A DNA stretch of 64,000 bases from Absidia repens (lineage: Eukaryota; Mucoromycota; Mucoromycetes; Mucorales; Cunninghamellaceae), in NCBI GenBank assembly GCA_002105175.1, contig MCGE01000035.1, positions 248,001 to 312,000 of the forward strand, read 5' to 3'. Position numbers and translations under genes: made by a program. Shown piece by piece: positions 1-13,136 of the stretch (its first letter is position 1; each line of letters starts with the position of its first letter). A model generated the notes under the pieces. It saw only the letters and a list, made by a program, of their open reading frames with translations. It did no database searches and was not told the DNA's origin.

Positions 1-887
1 ATGAGCAAATTTTTCATGATTACGACCTTTTACAAAGCAAACTCTTTGATACTGAGTATAATCCAGGTTATGCCATATGCCGCTGTTATCATTTCTAATG
101 ATGTAGAATAATGTGCGACAGGTCCTTGACAGGATTAGTATGCTGTTTGTATTCATATACCTCGTAATGTTTTTATATATTTCTTGAGGTAAATTTAAAA
201 GTTGCATATTTTACGTTGTCAGTTTTTAAGACAGTTGTAATGAGTAATAAAAGGTAGTTGATGCTGGTATGTTTCATAAGTCATGAAAGGGTTTTATATG
301 AAAGATATAAAAAAAAAAGATAGAGGAGGGTTTAGTGATAAAGTTCGGAAATAGTGTACAAGGCCCCTCCTCATCTTGTTTCATATAAAATGAAACATCA
401 TCGAAAGTTTCAGGATACTTTAATACGTTCGTTGCTTTATTGTGAGAATTAAAAAAAAAAAAAAAAAGCAACTATACAATGTTCAGTTCTATTAGCTCAA
501 TTCTTCCATATTATACGCCTTTGATTGAAATTTAGCTTAAGGGATAATTCTTGTAAGATAATATTCTTTTGAAAATTCGACGTATGAGCAACGATTGTAT
601 TTGTCAAAAAAACTTTGAAACAGATTTAAAAAACAAAAAGTACTTATAAGGTCACTTATTTTTAATAATGGGGAGTATATCGCGTGAACACTGTTATTTA
701 TGTAAAAATGTTTGTTAGTGAGCGCCCTGGCGCCATCAGCGCGAGATGATGAATATTTCAAATCCCGCCTTTTTGGTTTTTCTATTTTTCTGACCTTCCC
801 GCCCTCCACTCTCCCATATCCCGTATTCTTTTCTTTTATTTTTATCTTCATCATTCAACTTCTTCAAGATTATGGTGATCAATCAGA
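1..887. other. intergenic, no gene recognised
   Basis: AT-rich DNA with short poly-A/T runs. Frames in this stretch are short and low in complexity, with no domain or splice pattern shared with the genes further right. I see nothing that supports a gene. Confidence 0.5.
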
Positions 888-1095
888 GCTAGTTTGGAGA
901 AGGTTTCAGGTCAGAAATTACAACATACTTGGGGAAATCCTGTCATTTTGAAATCGTGATGTGGTATCGCCAATACATTAGACTTGATCTTAGAAAATAG
1001 TTTTATTGAAACATTTATTAGCAATAGTTTAGTTCTAGTGTGTCATAGTTTGTATATACATTTGAATAAAATACGTCTTACCGTCTTTACCGGTA
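888..1095 (+). repeat. dispersed 3'-flank repeat (D-repeat), copy 1
   Basis: First of at least 13 related copies in the window. The fullest copies contain the palindromic core GCATTTTGAAAAATGC, then a stretch reading CATGGGGAAACCCTGTCAT, a block with ATTAGACTT, ATTGAAACCTTTATTAGCAAT, and a GAATAAA polyadenylation-like signal near the end. This copy lacks the palindrome but keeps the rest. Most copies lie 200-400 bp downstream of a HET or OYE gene in the same orientation. It could be a mobile short repeat or an inherited 3'-UTR/terminator module. Confidence 0.6.
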
Positions 1096-1306
1096 ATTTC
1101 TGTTATTCGTTTGTTTTGTCTTGTTGCATGGGTGCCGAACAAGCGTAAAAAAAGAGGTTGTGTGGCAGGCGACTCCGTCCGACCGCCATGCTCATTTCTT
1201 TACCTAATGTATAGGCACTGTATATTGCGTGTGTGTATATCTGTGTATATATAAAAAAAACAGGTGCTGCGTGCGTGTGTGCTTGTGTATTTGAAAAAGG
1301 CTGGAT

Positions 1307-1349
<43 letters not shown>

Positions 1350-2038
1350 CGCCTTCACTATTTCACATTGTGGTTCTTGGTCTATAGGAGTCCAAACTGT
1401 CATGTTCACAATTCGGCTAGAAAAAAATAGTATTTAAAAGCAGGTATAGGTTAGCTTCTCATTCTTTATATATATATATATATATAAGAAAACCGAGTAA
1501 TTCTTTGAATTAAGTACAATATGATACTGGGAAAAACATAGGTTTTTTGTTGATTGATGCATTATAAATGAATTAAAACTAGGGTCGTATCACATGCATG
1601 ATGGGTTCAACCAGATCGATGATGAAGCTTATCTAAATAATAAACAAATCAAAGAAAGTAGCCACCCCTTGTATTGAAAGGATAGACTCCATCTCAATTA
1701 CTTCATTTTTTTGAGTTAATGATATACCCGAAAATTGGATTTGGCCATTTTGACAGCTCTTCGCAAGAAAAAATGCCGGAGTTTGAGAATGACACAAAAA
1801 AATAATCAGTAACCAAAGTTGAATCACGACGAACGACAGAGTGATTGAAACCCTCATTATTGTATAATTAAAAACTGTATATTCATTAAAACCCTGGTTA
1901 CTCCAATAAACCGATGGTCCCGTTGTAAAAGTGACATAAAAAGAAGGACATCTATAAAAACCATACATTTCACTGTCGTCCTATATAAAAACAATGAGTG
2001 TGCTCAAAATTGTGTTACATACATTTGAAATCCTTGAA

Positions 2039-2077
2039 TGCGAGTTCCCGAGCCACGAAACGCCAACGTAACAGACT
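2039..2077 (+). promoter_or_regulatory. conserved upstream element of the H1/H2/H4 subfamily
   Basis: The string CGAGTTCCCGAGCCAC followed by AACGCCAACGTAACAG lies about 110 bp before the H1 start codon. Nearly the same string sits at the same distance before H2 and H4, in flanks where the spacer DNA has diverged. It may be a promoter or transcription-start element, or simply recent shared ancestry. Confidence 0.35.
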
Positions 2078-2150
2078 AGAAGTTTTCTTTGACTTGAATT
2101 AGCGATATTCCTTTTTGTTTTTTTTATTTTATTTTTATTTCTGCCATATC

Positions 2151-4340
2151 ATGACTCATGACAACCAACTGGGGCACTTTTTTAAAGGTATGTCTGAGGC
2201 TACTTTTCGATTAGACCTTAGCCATTTGTTTTATGGTCGAAGAAAAAAGAAGTCATTAACATAGATTTATGGATATTAGGTTTCTTAGGTATCGGTACGA
2301 AGAAACCGTTTCATATTGTACTTGTCGATATAAAGGAAGCCGCCAAGAAAAGAGTGATTCACTGTGTTGAAAAGCCATTGGACGAAAGCAATGGTGAAGA
2401 TTTGAATTATGTGGCATTATCTTATCGTTGGGGCGAATGGCAAGAGACACTGATCGATACCGAAGTTGGCTATACAGCATCCATCACATCGTTTGATCTG
2501 CACGATTTTTACAATCTTTGCGACGCTATGGCTTGTGATCCTGATCTCTGCTCCATCCAGTATGTATGGGTGGATGCGATTTGCGTAGATCAAGTCAACC
2601 ATGAGCGACGAAAGGCAACCATTTATCAAATGTCCAACATTTATGAACATGCCGCCTATATTCTGGCTGTGCCTGATCTTCATTCAACCTACTTGCGGAA
2701 CGCCATGTTGAAAAATGAAGATATTATGAACTGCTCACGCCATTATTCAGAATATCTGTATCATCTTATTCACGGAAATTACGAAAACCTCGCGGCTATC
2801 GATGAAAGTTTCCTTGATGACTGCGGTACCCCAAAAGACACCTCGTTAAGAGAACTGCTGACGAAAAAGACCGGCCATTTTGCGGAGGCATTTATAAAAT
2901 GTGATTATGTAAGGGACGAGAAAACTCAACTTGATAAAGTGCTAAATCAAATCTGCGCAGCAACCGATCAAGCACCCTGTTCGTCAACTAATAACTTGAA
3001 TTCAGATGGCAGCAACCCTTCTAGCAACGTTCAAACTCAAATAAAATATACAACAAAGCAAGGTAAGGTTCTCAAAAGTGACATACCTACAGCGGATCGG
3101 AATAAAAAGTTTACTGAGCTTCATTTTTGCAGGACGGCATATTTTAACGTTTTCGAAGACGATCGAGAACTCAGAAAGGGAGGCGGTATGGAAGGAACTC
3201 GTGTCGGAAAGAAGCAACAGGATTCGACAATCGATGGAATATTTGGCGGATCTCATCAGAGATTGGTCCACTCGTGTTTGGGTGATCAGCGAGTTCAGCA
3301 TTGCAAGAAAAAAAAATAATCTCAAGTTTTGGTTTATTCAAATAAAAACAAATGACTATACGGTGCCCTGGACCGCAACTGATTTGGCACCCTCGTTCCG
3401 GATGTCCTTTTTTAATTATGATTTTGAACGACCCATCAGTAGACATGCCGGCCGCTTTCTTTTATGGATGGATCATCATAGAGAATACTATGACCCACAT
3501 TCAGCTTATGGTCTATTTCATTCCACTTTGATCCAGCAACTCAGTCAACGAACGTTTTTAGACATGATGCTGAAATCCAAAGCCAGCAAGAATGAGGATC
3601 GATTTTATGCTGTCCTGCCTCAATCGGAGTATAAAAACGCTCTCCTCACTAGCAAACATCAAGTGGGTCAATGGAACATCAGCACTATGGCTTCAGTCAA
3701 ATTAAAACTATACGAGATCATGAACACCAGAGACAAATTGAACCTTTTATTTTGGTCGTGTAACTACAATTCGTCCAACGTTGGCCTGATTTTACCGACA
3801 TTTGCCACGTCGACCTTGGCTTTGGATGCTTCGACAGATTACTTCACAACAGACCCATACAATTTTGACATGGACAACCCATCTACCATCATGCTCCACC
3901 AAACCTCTACCGATGGCAAGAAGAAGACGTCAGAGGTAGGCTCTTTTCAGTATTATATTCATCTGAAACCATTGGAATACTATACATTGGGTTCCGGGAT
4001 TTATCATTCTATTGGCCCTGACCGGGACGCTGCTTCTTCTTCTTCTGCTGTAAACGTCGATTGGGACAAAATACCTCTATACAGACGCCATCAAATCATG
4101 GAGCCGAATGCTCACATGGGTCCAGAAACTCAATTAAATATCGTGGCCATTCATTCTTTTAAAAAAAGTGCTTTCTATCTGGGCGAAACACCAGATGATT
4201 GTTTTATCTTTTTAATCGGAAACGCTGTCAAAAATAAATGGATATTAGATAATAGTCAATATATATTTAATCAGGACATACCTGATCCTTGGGTTAAACA
4301 TCACATCGATGACTATAGTACGGGTTTCAATATTTACTAA
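2151..4340 (+). CDS. HET-domain protein H1 (heterokaryon-incompatibility family)
   Basis: Predicted 684-residue protein from exons 2151-2187, 2253-3062 and 3133-4340. The 37-nt first exon (M-T-H-D-N-Q...) is joined through GTATGT...AG and restores frame to the HET exon; the second intron is GTAAGG...GCAG. Both are phase 1. HET hallmarks are YVALSYRWG at residues 65-73, VWVDAICVDQ at about 117-126 and RRKATIYQMSNIY at about 131-143. A second conserved block, R-S-N-R-I-R-Q-S-M-E-Y followed by DWSTRVWVISEF, opens the C-terminal half, for which I know no named domain; the protein ends GFNIY. HET domains in other fungi trigger cell death on non-self recognition, so an allorecognition or immune role is possible but inferred. 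AATAAA follows the stop. Confidence 0.85.
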
Positions 4341-4566
4341 TTTCTATTGTAAGCAATAAAAAGATGCCTTGTTTTTTTTTTTTGTCCCATCCCATTTGAC
4401 ATGATATATTTTGTCCATATGTGATGAGTAGCAAGTCGATCGAAGGGACTATTCAAACACCGCCAGACTTGATTTGATTTGCTAGTTTTATTTATTTTTC
4501 TCTCTTCTCTTTCATTCTTTTCCTTTTTTTTTTTTTTTTGAATACATTAGTAGCAATGGTAACCCC

Positions 4567-4790
4567 TATGAGGACTTGATCAACTTGGATTAGTGGCTAG
4601 AATATGAACCTGGGGCATTTTGAAAAATGCATTACGAACATGCATGGGGAAACCCTGTCATCTTGAGTTCCTGATGTGGTATTGCCATTAGATTAGACTT
4701 CATCTTAAGAGATTAGTTTATTGAAACCTTTATTAGCAATAGTTTAGTAGTTTCTATCTACATTTGAATAAAATATGTCTTGTCGTCTTT
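4567..4790 (+). repeat. D-repeat, copy 2
   Basis: Lies about 230 bp after the H1 stop, same orientation. It contains the GCATTTTGAAAAATGC palindrome, the GGGGAAACCCTGTCAT block and a terminal GAATAAA. Confidence 0.65.
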
Positions 4791-5685
4791 ACCATTAATC
4801 TTTATTAATCGTTTATTATGTCCTGTCGCATGGGTGCCCAACAGACATAAAAAAACAGTTGTGTGGCAGAGACGTCCGTCCGACCGTCATGCTCAGTTCC
4901 TTACCTAATGTATAGACACTGTATGTTACGGCTGTGTGGGTGGTGAGTGTGTGAGTGTGTGTGTGAGTGTGTGTGTATGTATAGAAAAAAAAAAGGTGCT
5001 GCGTGCCTGTATGCTGGCGTATTTGAAAAAGGCTGGGTAGTTTTTTTTATTTTTTACCGCCTTCACTATTTCACACTGTGATGCCTGGTCCCAAGGAGTC
5101 CAAACTATCATGTTCGCAATTCGGTTAGAAAAAATAGTATTTAAAGCAGGTGTAGGTTAGCTTTCCGTCCTTTTTATATATATAAGAAAACCGAGTGATT
5201 CCTTGAATTGAGTACAATACAATGATACTGGATAAAACATCGGTTTTTTATAGATTGATGTGTTATAAATGAATTGAAACCAAGGTCGTATCACATGCGT
5301 GATAGGTTCAGTCAGATCGATGATGAAGTTTATCTAAATAAATAAACAAATCAAAGAAAATAACCACCCCTTGTATTGAATGGATAGACTCCATCTCAAT
5401 TACTTCATTTTTTGAGTTGATGATATACCCGAAAATGGGATTTGGCCATTTTGACAGCCCTTCCCGAGAAACCATGTCGGAGTTTGAGAAGGGAATGACA
5501 CAAAAAATAATCAGGAACCAAAGTTGAATCACAAAGAACGACAGACTGATTGAAACCCTCATTATTGTATAATGAAATACTATATATTCAGTCCAACTCT
5601 GATGGTCTCATTGTAAAAAGAAAATAAAAAAACAGGACGTCTAAAAAATCAGATTTTCCAAATTCGTGTTACATCCTCACTTGTA

Positions 5686-5722
5686 ATGCGAGTTCCCGAG
5701 CCACTGAACGCCAATGTAACAG
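5686..5722 (+). promoter_or_regulatory. conserved upstream element before H2
   Basis: GCGAGTTCCCGAGCCAC then AACGCCAATGTAACAG, about 110 bp before the H2 start codon. It matches the element before H1 with few differences. Confidence 0.35.
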
Positions 5723-5797
5723 GCTTAAAGTTTTTCTTTTTGATTAAATTAACGATATTCCTGTTGTTTTTCTTTTTCTTTTTATTTCTGTCATATC

Positions 5798-7994
5798 ATG
5801 ACTCATGACAACCAACTGGGGCACTTTTTCAAAGGTATGTCTGTGGCTACTTTTCGATTAGACCTTAACCATTTGTTTTTTGAACAAAAAAAAAAAAAAA
5901 AAAAAGTTATTAATATGGATTTATGGATATTAGATTTATTAGGTATCGGTACGAAGAAACCGTTTCATATTGTCCTTGTCGATATAAAGAAAGCCGCCAA
6001 AAACAGGGAGATTCACTGTGTTGAAAAGCCACTGGACGAAAGCAATGGTGAAGATTTAAACTATGTGGCATTATCTTATCGTTGGGGCGAATGGCAAGAG
6101 ACGCTGATCGATACCGAAGTTGGCTACACAGCATCCATCACATCGTTTGATTTGGAAGATTTCTACTATCTTTGCGGCGCGATGGCTGGTGATCCTGATC
6201 TCTGCTCCATCCAGTATGTGTGGGTGGATGTAATTTGCGTGGATCAAGTCAACCATGAGCGACGAAAAGCAACAATTTATCAAATGTCCAACATTTATGA
6301 ACATGCCGCCTATATTCTGGCGGTGCCTGATCTTCATTCAACCTACTTGCGGAACGCCATGTTGAAAAATAAAGATATTATGGACTACTCACGTCGTTAT
6401 TCAGAATATCTGTATCATCTTATTCACGGAAATTACGAAAACCTTGCGGCTATCGATGAAAGTTTCCTTGATGACTGCAGTATACCAAAAGACACCGCAT
6501 TAAGAGAACTGTTGACGAAAAAGACCGACCATTTTGCAGAGGCATTTATGAAATATGATGATATAGAGGACGAGAGAATTCAACTTGATGAAGTACTAAA
6601 TCAAATCTGCACAGCAACCCATCAACCGCCCTGTCCATCAACGAATAACTTGAATTCAGATGATAGCAACCCTTCTAGCAACGGTCAAACTCAAATAAAA
6701 TATATGACAAATCTAGGTAAGGTTCTCAAACGTGACATACCTACAGCGCATCGGAATAAAAAGTTTGTTGAGTTTCATTTTTGCAGGACGGCGTTTTACA
6801 ACATCTACGAAGACGATCGAGAACTCAGAAAGGAAGATGGTATGGAAAGAAATGATGTCGGAAAGAAGCAACAGGATTCGGCAATCGATGGAATATTTGG
6901 CGGATCTCATCAAAGATTGGTCCACTCGTGTTTGGGTGATCAGTGAGTTCAGCATTGCAAGAAAAAAAAATAATCTCAAGTTTTGGTTTATCCAACTAAA
7001 AACATATGACCATAAGATTCCCTGGACACCAACTAATGTGGCACCCCCGTTCCGGATGTCCTTTTTTAACTATGATTTTGACCGACCTGTCATTCAAGAT
7101 ACCGACATCTTCTCATTCGAATGGATGGATATTCATAGAGAATACTATGACTCAAATACAGTTTATAGACGATTTCATTCCACTTTGATCCAGCAACTCA
7201 GTCAACGAACGTTTTTAGACATGATTCTGAAATCCAAGGCCAGCAAGAATGAAGATCGATTTTATGCCGTCATGCCCCAATCGGAGTATAAAAACGATCT
7301 CCTCACCAGCAAACATCTAGTGGGTCAATGGAACATCAGCACTATTACTTCGGTCAAATTAAAACTATACGAGATCATGAACATCAGTGACAAGTTGAAC
7401 CTTTTGTTTTGGTCGGGGAATAACAAATCGTCCAACGTTGGCCTGATTTTACCGACGTTTGCCACATCGACTTTGGCTTTGGATGCCTCGACAGATTGCC
7501 TTACAGCACATCCATGCAATTTTGACTTGGACAACCCATCTACCATCATGCTTCATCACCAAACCACTACCGACGACAAGAAGAAGAAGAAGACGCAGGA
7601 ACAGTCTTATCTCAATCTGAAACCATTAGAATATTATACATTGGGTTCCATGGGTTATAGTTATGTTCACACCGACGACAATATTTATTATTGTGACGAC
7701 AAAGTTCGGCGGGATAAAATACCTCTATACACATGCCATCAGATCATTGACCTTCATGCTCATATGGATCTAGAAGCTCAAGTGAATATCGTGGCTATTC
7801 CTTCTTTCGAAGCCAAGTTTTTATCTCGGAATTTCGATGACACGCCGAAAGATTGTTGTATCTTTTTATTCGGAAACCCTGTCAAAAACAAATGGATATT
7901 AGATTATCGACGTTTTGTATTTGATCTGGAGCTTCCTGGCGCTTGGGTTCATCATCGCATTGACGACTATAGTACAGGTTTCAATATTTACTAA
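5798..7994 (+). CDS. HET-domain protein H2, tandem paralog of H1
   Basis: Predicted 684 residues from exons 5798-5834, 5907-6716 and 6787-7994, the same exon lengths as H1. Intron 1 (72 nt) happens to be a multiple of three and holds a poly-A run read as lysines if retained, so only comparison with H1 shows that it is an intron. YVALSYRWGEWQ is intact; the second HET motif reads WVDVICVDQ, with V where the other copies have A. The central linker (about residues 235-285: acidic, Asn/Ser-rich) and the last 150 residues differ most from H1, while the DWSTRVWVISEF and KSKASKNEDRFYA blocks are nearly identical. It ends STGFNIY and an AATAAA signal follows within about 25 bp. Divergence concentrated in the linker and C-terminus would suit a recognition role, but this is inference. 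Confidence 0.85.
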
Positions 7995-8209
7995 TGCTAT
8001 TGTAAGAAATAAAAAAGCTGCCTTTTCATTTTTTTTTTTTTGTCCCCTCCCCTTTGATATGATATATTTTGTCCATATTTGATGAGTAGCTAGTTGATCG
8101 AAGTGACTATTCAAATACCGCTTGGTGTGATTTTCTATTTTTATTGATTTTCTCTTTTTCCTTCTTTCTTTCCTTTTTATTTTTTTCAATATGTTAGCAG
8201 CAATGGTAA

Positions 8210-8450
8210 CCTCCATGAGGACGTGGTCAACTTGAATTAGTAGTTAGAATGTGAATCAGGGGCATTTTGAAAAATGCATTACAAACATGCATGGGGAAAC
8301 CCTGTCATCTTGACTTTGTGATGCGGTATTGCCATTAGATTAGACTTCTTCTTAAAGAGATTAGTTTATTGAAACCTTTATTACATAGCAATAATTTAGT
8401 GTTAGTGTGTCATAGTTTGTGTCTACAACGGAATAATATAATAAATATAT
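8210..8450 (+). repeat. D-repeat, copy 3
   Basis: About 220 bp downstream of the H2 stop and in the same orientation. It carries the full GCATTTTGAAAAATGC palindrome and a TTATTGAAACCTTTATTA block; the distal end has diverged. Confidence 0.65.
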
Positions 8451-9082
8451 GTGATTCTTCACTGAATAAAAAAGATCCTTTAGTTTCTCATGTCTTTTAC
8501 AAGAGATTCCGGTGTACCATCGCTTCATTAGAATAAAGTTGGCCGATATTGCTTTAATAATAGATATACTGTTAGTCTTTCTCATGCCTTATACATAATA
8601 TTAGATCCATTTTTTTACCATTGTCCCTTTAAATTAGTTTTGACCATTCTCCAGACCTCCATCCCCACCTCATGGGATCTTCATTAGATTCCTTTGTTAC
8701 AATAATCCCCTTCCTTTCATTTAGTATACACCACTCCCCCAATACACTTCCACAATAAAACATACCTTTTTCTTTTTTTTTAATTACAGTAACTGTCCTC
8801 TGATCCATTGCGTGATGAGCAATGTTCGCAATTGTAGTTGTTTTGTGAATATTATATCAAACACATGTTTCTTAGCATAGGGATGGTTAAGTTCTCTCCA
8901 CCTGCTCTATCAGCAATTGATCAATGTTACTGTTTGATCTCAACCAGCGGTAATTGAATACCATGAAAAATGCATGCGAGCTCCACCCCGGCCCCGTTTT
9001 GATGTCTGTGTACTGTTCCTTTCAAGGGATCAATAAAGCTTTGATGCATTACTGTGCATAATCATGTAGCCCATATGATTGG

Positions 9083-9083
<1 letters not shown>
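8450..9083. other. intergenic, no gene recognised
   Basis: AT-rich spacer between the 3' ends of H2 and H3. There are no coding frames with family resemblance and no repeat other than short homopolymers. Confidence 0.5.

Positions 9084-9124
<41 letters not shown>
9084..9124 (+). repeat. poly-T tract (41 T)
   Basis: An uninterrupted run of T between the convergent 3' ends of H2 and H3. It may be a reverse-oriented poly-A tail of a retroposed sequence; I found no clear flanking target duplication. Confidence 0.6.
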
Positions 9125-9125
<1 letters not shown>

Positions 9126-9503
9126 TTATGCATGCATACAGTATGATGCGTGTTTTGATCTTCGATCGAAAATGGTAAGGTTTCTCATTTTGAATCACCT
9201 CTTCAATGTAACCAAGACAAGAACAAGAAGTATATATGATAGTATCAGAGAGGAAAAAAGAGAAAGAATCATTAGAGAAAAATGTACATTGGGAATGGTG
9301 AGAATAAAAAAAAAAACAAGAAAAAACGTGTTTGTATTTATGTCTGTGCACCATCTTTCAGCAACTTGTTTAGCAATTTTACACATTATTCATTCCAATA
9401 AAACCAACTCCCAATAAATTAAATATATAAATACAATGGATCCATATTGTGGGGGGGGATGTAAAAAATGATTGTGCGTTTTTTATTGATTCATTGACGA
9501 GAG

Positions 9504-10262
9504 TTAGTAGATGTCAAAACCAGGACCATCACCACTGACATGATGAGTCCATTTGTCGCCCCATGTCTCGGAGGGATCAAGGTAAGTTCTCCACTCCTCT
9601 AATCTCCATTTGTTCTTTAAAAAACTTCCCATGAGAAGAATGCAATATTTATAATAGATGGTGTCATCAGGATGTGTCCTCATAATTTCTTTACCATAAA
9701 AAGGTACACATACAACATCAATCGCAGAAATAGTGGTGTCATGGATGTCAAGGCGTTTCAATACCGGTTCGTTGATATATTCTGCAGAAGAGAACCAAGT
9801 GTGTTTGTCGGACAATATAAAATACTCCTTTGGTTTCAAATTGAGAAAGTACATGTCATTCTTCTTCTTCTTTTTAATATCTTTAGTGGGTTGGTGAAGA
9901 AGAATGGTGGCATTGTCGTCCAAGTCAAAATTACATGAATATTTGGAATGATCGAGAGTCAGAAAATCACTTTGTCCTGCTGGAGATAGACTTGATGTCG
10001 CAAACGTCGGTAGAACCATGCCTAGGTTAAACGTCATATCATTGGCCAACATAAAAAGAAGATTCAGCTTGTCCTTAGTGTCCATGATTTCAAAGAGTTT
10101 CAATTTGACCGAAGCCATCGTATGAATGTTCCAATCCGCCACTTGTTTGATTTTGTCTTGATATTTTGATTGTGGAAGAATGGCATAAAATCGATCCTCT
10201 ACACTCACATTTCAAGAAACGTTTTTTTTATTTAATTGACTGCTAATTTCAAAGATAAAGCA

Positions 10263-10317
<55 letters not shown>

Positions 10318-11805
10318 TTCTTACCGTATTTACTGGCTTTAGACCTTAGTATTTTTTCCAAAAAGCTTTGTTGTTTGAGTTGGCGGACCAAAATGTAATG
10401 GAATTTCAAATAGACAGGGTTGGATGTGTACCATCGCATGTTAGGTGCTACTTCAGGGTTCGCTAATAGATCCAGTTTCTGTGTATCGGAAAAGGAAGTG
10501 TCGTTAAAGTCAAATTTAAAAAAAGTGAATCCATTGCGATCGCTTAGCTCATCGATCATCGATCGCAGGTGTGACGCTGATTCTAATTGGGTGAACCAAA
10601 ATTTTAGGTTGTTCTTCTTTTTGGAAATGTGGAATTCACTGATCACCCAAACGCGAGAGGACCAATCCACCATAAGATCAGTCAAAAATTCCACCGATTG
10701 GCGGATACTGTTGCTCCTATCATAGATCAATTGCTTCCATTCACGGCTGTCGGTTCGATTCGAGGGATTGATCATGCCGGGTCTCTGTACAAAGGTGTCC
10801 TTATCAAAACGAGCCAAGGGGCAATCCACGTTATCACAATGTTGCAAAACTTCATCAGCCATTATCATTTGGGTTTGATCTCCTTCTGAAGCGCCTATAT
10901 CACCATCACCAGAATCATCATCATTGTGGTGGTGGTGGTGGTGGCGATGAGCTGAAAATTGGCTCGATTCGTAAATGTGATCAAGTGCTTTCCCAGCATT
11001 GTAGTAAAAGTCATGTTCTTTGTAGTTCATAAAGCTGTACATAAAATGGTCCGTATGTTTCGTCAACCATTGTCTTAATACGGGATCGTTGGGGACGTTG
11101 GCATCGTCGAGAAATTTATTTTCAAGGGCGGCGAGTTCTGCTGTGTTTCCATGAATGAGGTGATAAATATCAATGCCATAATCAGATGAGCCGGCCATAA
11201 TATCTTCATTCTTTATATAGATGCTCTTCAAATGTGCTGCATGAAGATCAGGTACTGCTAAAATATAGGTGGCTTTTTCGTAAATGTTGGTCATTTGATA
11301 AATCGTGGCTTTTCGTCGTTCATAGTTGACTTGATCCACACAGATGGCATCCACCCACACATACTTGATATGTTTCAAATCGGATTCCTGGGTCATCATA
11401 TCGCAAATGTCATAAAAGTCTTCCAAATCAAACGATGTAATGGATGCTGTGTAGTCAACTTGCGTATCGATCATCGTCTCTTGCAATTCGCCCCAACGAT
11501 AAGATAAAGCCACATAGTCTAATTTCCCGGCCATGTCTTCTAATGGCATTTCAACACAGTGTATTTCGTGTTGACTCGCCTTTTCAATGTCGACAAGGAC
11601 AATTTGAAATGGTGGTGTCTGCTCTTCCTCCTGCCGTGGTTGCGGCTGCTGAGTGTCATTGGACGGCATCTCTATTGAAAGCAGGAGGGGTTACCATCAT
11701 TAATCTTTTTTTTTTTTCTTGAACACGCCCCACCCCCTGCCTCTATGATAACTGTTACTACGACATACCTTCAAAACAACGTTTTAATGGATGGTCGTTT
11801 GTCAT
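9504..11805 (-). CDS. HET-domain protein H3, second subfamily
   Basis: Predicted 692 residues from exons 11805-11769, 11671-10325 and 10198-9504 (minus strand). Exon 1 is again 37 nt (M-T-N-D-H-P...) with a GTATGT donor and TAG acceptor; starting only at the downstream ATG (11669) would miss it. HET motifs: YVALSYRWGELQ, YVWVDAICVDQ and YERRKATIYQMTNIY. Unlike H1/H2 there is no intron before the R-S-N-S-I-R-Q-S block; instead one splits KASK from EDRFYA (10324-10199, phase 1) and contains 50 consecutive A on the plus strand. The linker has a histidine run (HRHHHHHHN) and an Asp/Gly stretch, then C-x4-C (CDNVDC). It ends GPGFDIY. The closest relative in the window is H5. Confidence 0.82.
10266..10315. 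repeat. poly-A tract inside the H3 second intron
   Basis: Fifty consecutive A on the plus strand (poly-T in the transcript), lying between the donor at 10324 and acceptor at 10199 of H3. It forms a very long pyrimidine tract for that intron. Confidence 0.7.
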
Positions 11806-12464
11806 GATAATGATGAAAGAGGCACCGCAACTCATGCAGAAATATATAGCTTCCCACATGCATGTGGCGTTTTTTTTTTTGAAGGAGTCCAAAGCAGGTA
11901 TGACAGTGACACCAAGTAGATGTCACACGAATTCATCAGCCCGTCACTTTTGAAGGCCCAAATTGCCTGTTTTGTTTTTCTCATGCCATTGTCTTTAATG
12001 ATGATCAAGTTCAATATCATCGCCTTAGAAGACTATCCTATTTTATTTATTTTTTGGTCCCAGTAGGATTCTCCTTGTTTCTTCGTTTCTTTTAATAAAA
12101 AAAAAAAAAAAAAAAGAGGTTTAAAGTGGATACAACGTAATACAGACTCATTCGTACTCAGTTTTGCTATAAAAAAAAAAGGACAAGCCCTGGAACTTGC
12201 TATTTATGTTTCATTAGCCGTTTCATAATTTTCGTCAATTGATTATTAGTTTTAAATAGGTAGAATGAGATTTATATAGTAGCGAAGTGTTTCTTACTTC
12301 AAGCGGTGGCTGTTACGCTTCTCGACTCAAACTTGGTTCCTGAAAATGTTGGTTGGGAAAGGGAGGGCGATTATTCAAATGCCGATTCTCTTGATTCGTT
12401 ATTTTTTATTTTCTATTTCATTTCATTTTCTTTCCCTTTTTTTTGCAGAACATTGTCTACCTTG
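11806..12464. other. intergenic, no gene recognised
   Basis: Upstream flank of H3. Contains short poly-A/T runs and a few short frames lacking any recognisable motif. I see no gene. Confidence 0.45.
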
Positions 12465-12720
12465 GTAACCTCAATGAGGTAATGACGAACTTGTACTAGT
12501 GGTTAGAATGTGAATCAGGGGCATTTTGAAAATGTATTACAAACATTCATGGGGAAACCCTGTCATTTTGAAATCGTGATGGGGTATCGCCAGTAGATTA
12601 GACTTGATCTTAGAAAATAGTTTCATTGAAACCTTTATTAGCAATAGTTTAGTGTTAGCGTGTCATAGTTTGTATCTACATTTGAATAAAATATGTCTTG
12701 TCGCCTTTATCATTAATCTT
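12465..12720 (+). repeat. D-repeat, copy 4
   Basis: Well-conserved copy (GGGGCATTTTGAAAATG, GGGGAAACCCTGTCATT, TTCATTGAAACCTTTATTAG, GAATAAA). It is not preceded by a surviving plus-strand gene, so it may mark the 3' end of a lost copy or be an independent insertion. Confidence 0.65.
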
Positions 12721-13136
12721 TGTTATTCATTTATTTTGTCCTGTTGCATGGGTGCCCAAAAGACGTAAAAAAACCAGTTGTGTGGCAGGCGACTCCGTCA
12801 TGTCCCTTTTTTTGATTTTGACTTGTCGCATAGGTGAATGTCGTCAGCGAGATGTCGTGAAACCTATACGTTCAAAATAATATCTAAAAGCATGAGTATC
12901 AAAAAAAAAGTAGAGGCAAAAACTAGTATAACACAAGTAATAGAATAGTTTATTGAGTGCATGATATAGAGGGGGGAGGGTAATTATAAATAGATAAAGA
13001 TAAAGCAGTAATGAGAGGTGGCAATCATATAAATGATCTGCCTAATCAGGGAGGGAGAAGATAGGTAATGTATGACTACTGTGATTGCACTTAGGAGAGG
13101 CAGCGTAAATATGGTTCTTGATGCAAGTTGGGTGAT

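Larger units (their letters stand above)
960..8330 (+). repeat. direct tandem duplication, about 3.65 kb per unit
   Basis: Unit 1 (about 960-4670) and unit 2 (about 4670-8330) share the D-repeat end, the same 5' flank, one HET gene each (H1, H2) and the next D-repeat. The two start codons are 3647 bp apart and exon and coding intron lengths match almost exactly (exons 37, 810 and 1208 nt in both). Simple-repeat lengths differ: a long poly-T near 1311 and a TATATA run near 1470 are shorter in unit 2. This is the most recent HET duplication with both copies open. Confidence 0.8.

Noticed and set aside
3171..3446. Minus-strand frame opposite the H1 exon 3 start, repeated opposite H2 and H4
   Set aside because: Conserved only because the sense exon is conserved. 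No start context or splice support.
10212..10324. Poly-Phe extension of the H3 reading frame
   Set aside because: It is intron sequence: GTAAGA donor at 10324 and TGTAG acceptor at 10199 restore KASKYEDRFYA, as in the intronless paralogs.
10740..10765. GGTTCGATTCGAG string suggesting a tRNA T-arm
   Set aside because: It lies within H3 coding sequence, and no acceptor, D or anticodon arms can be folded around it.
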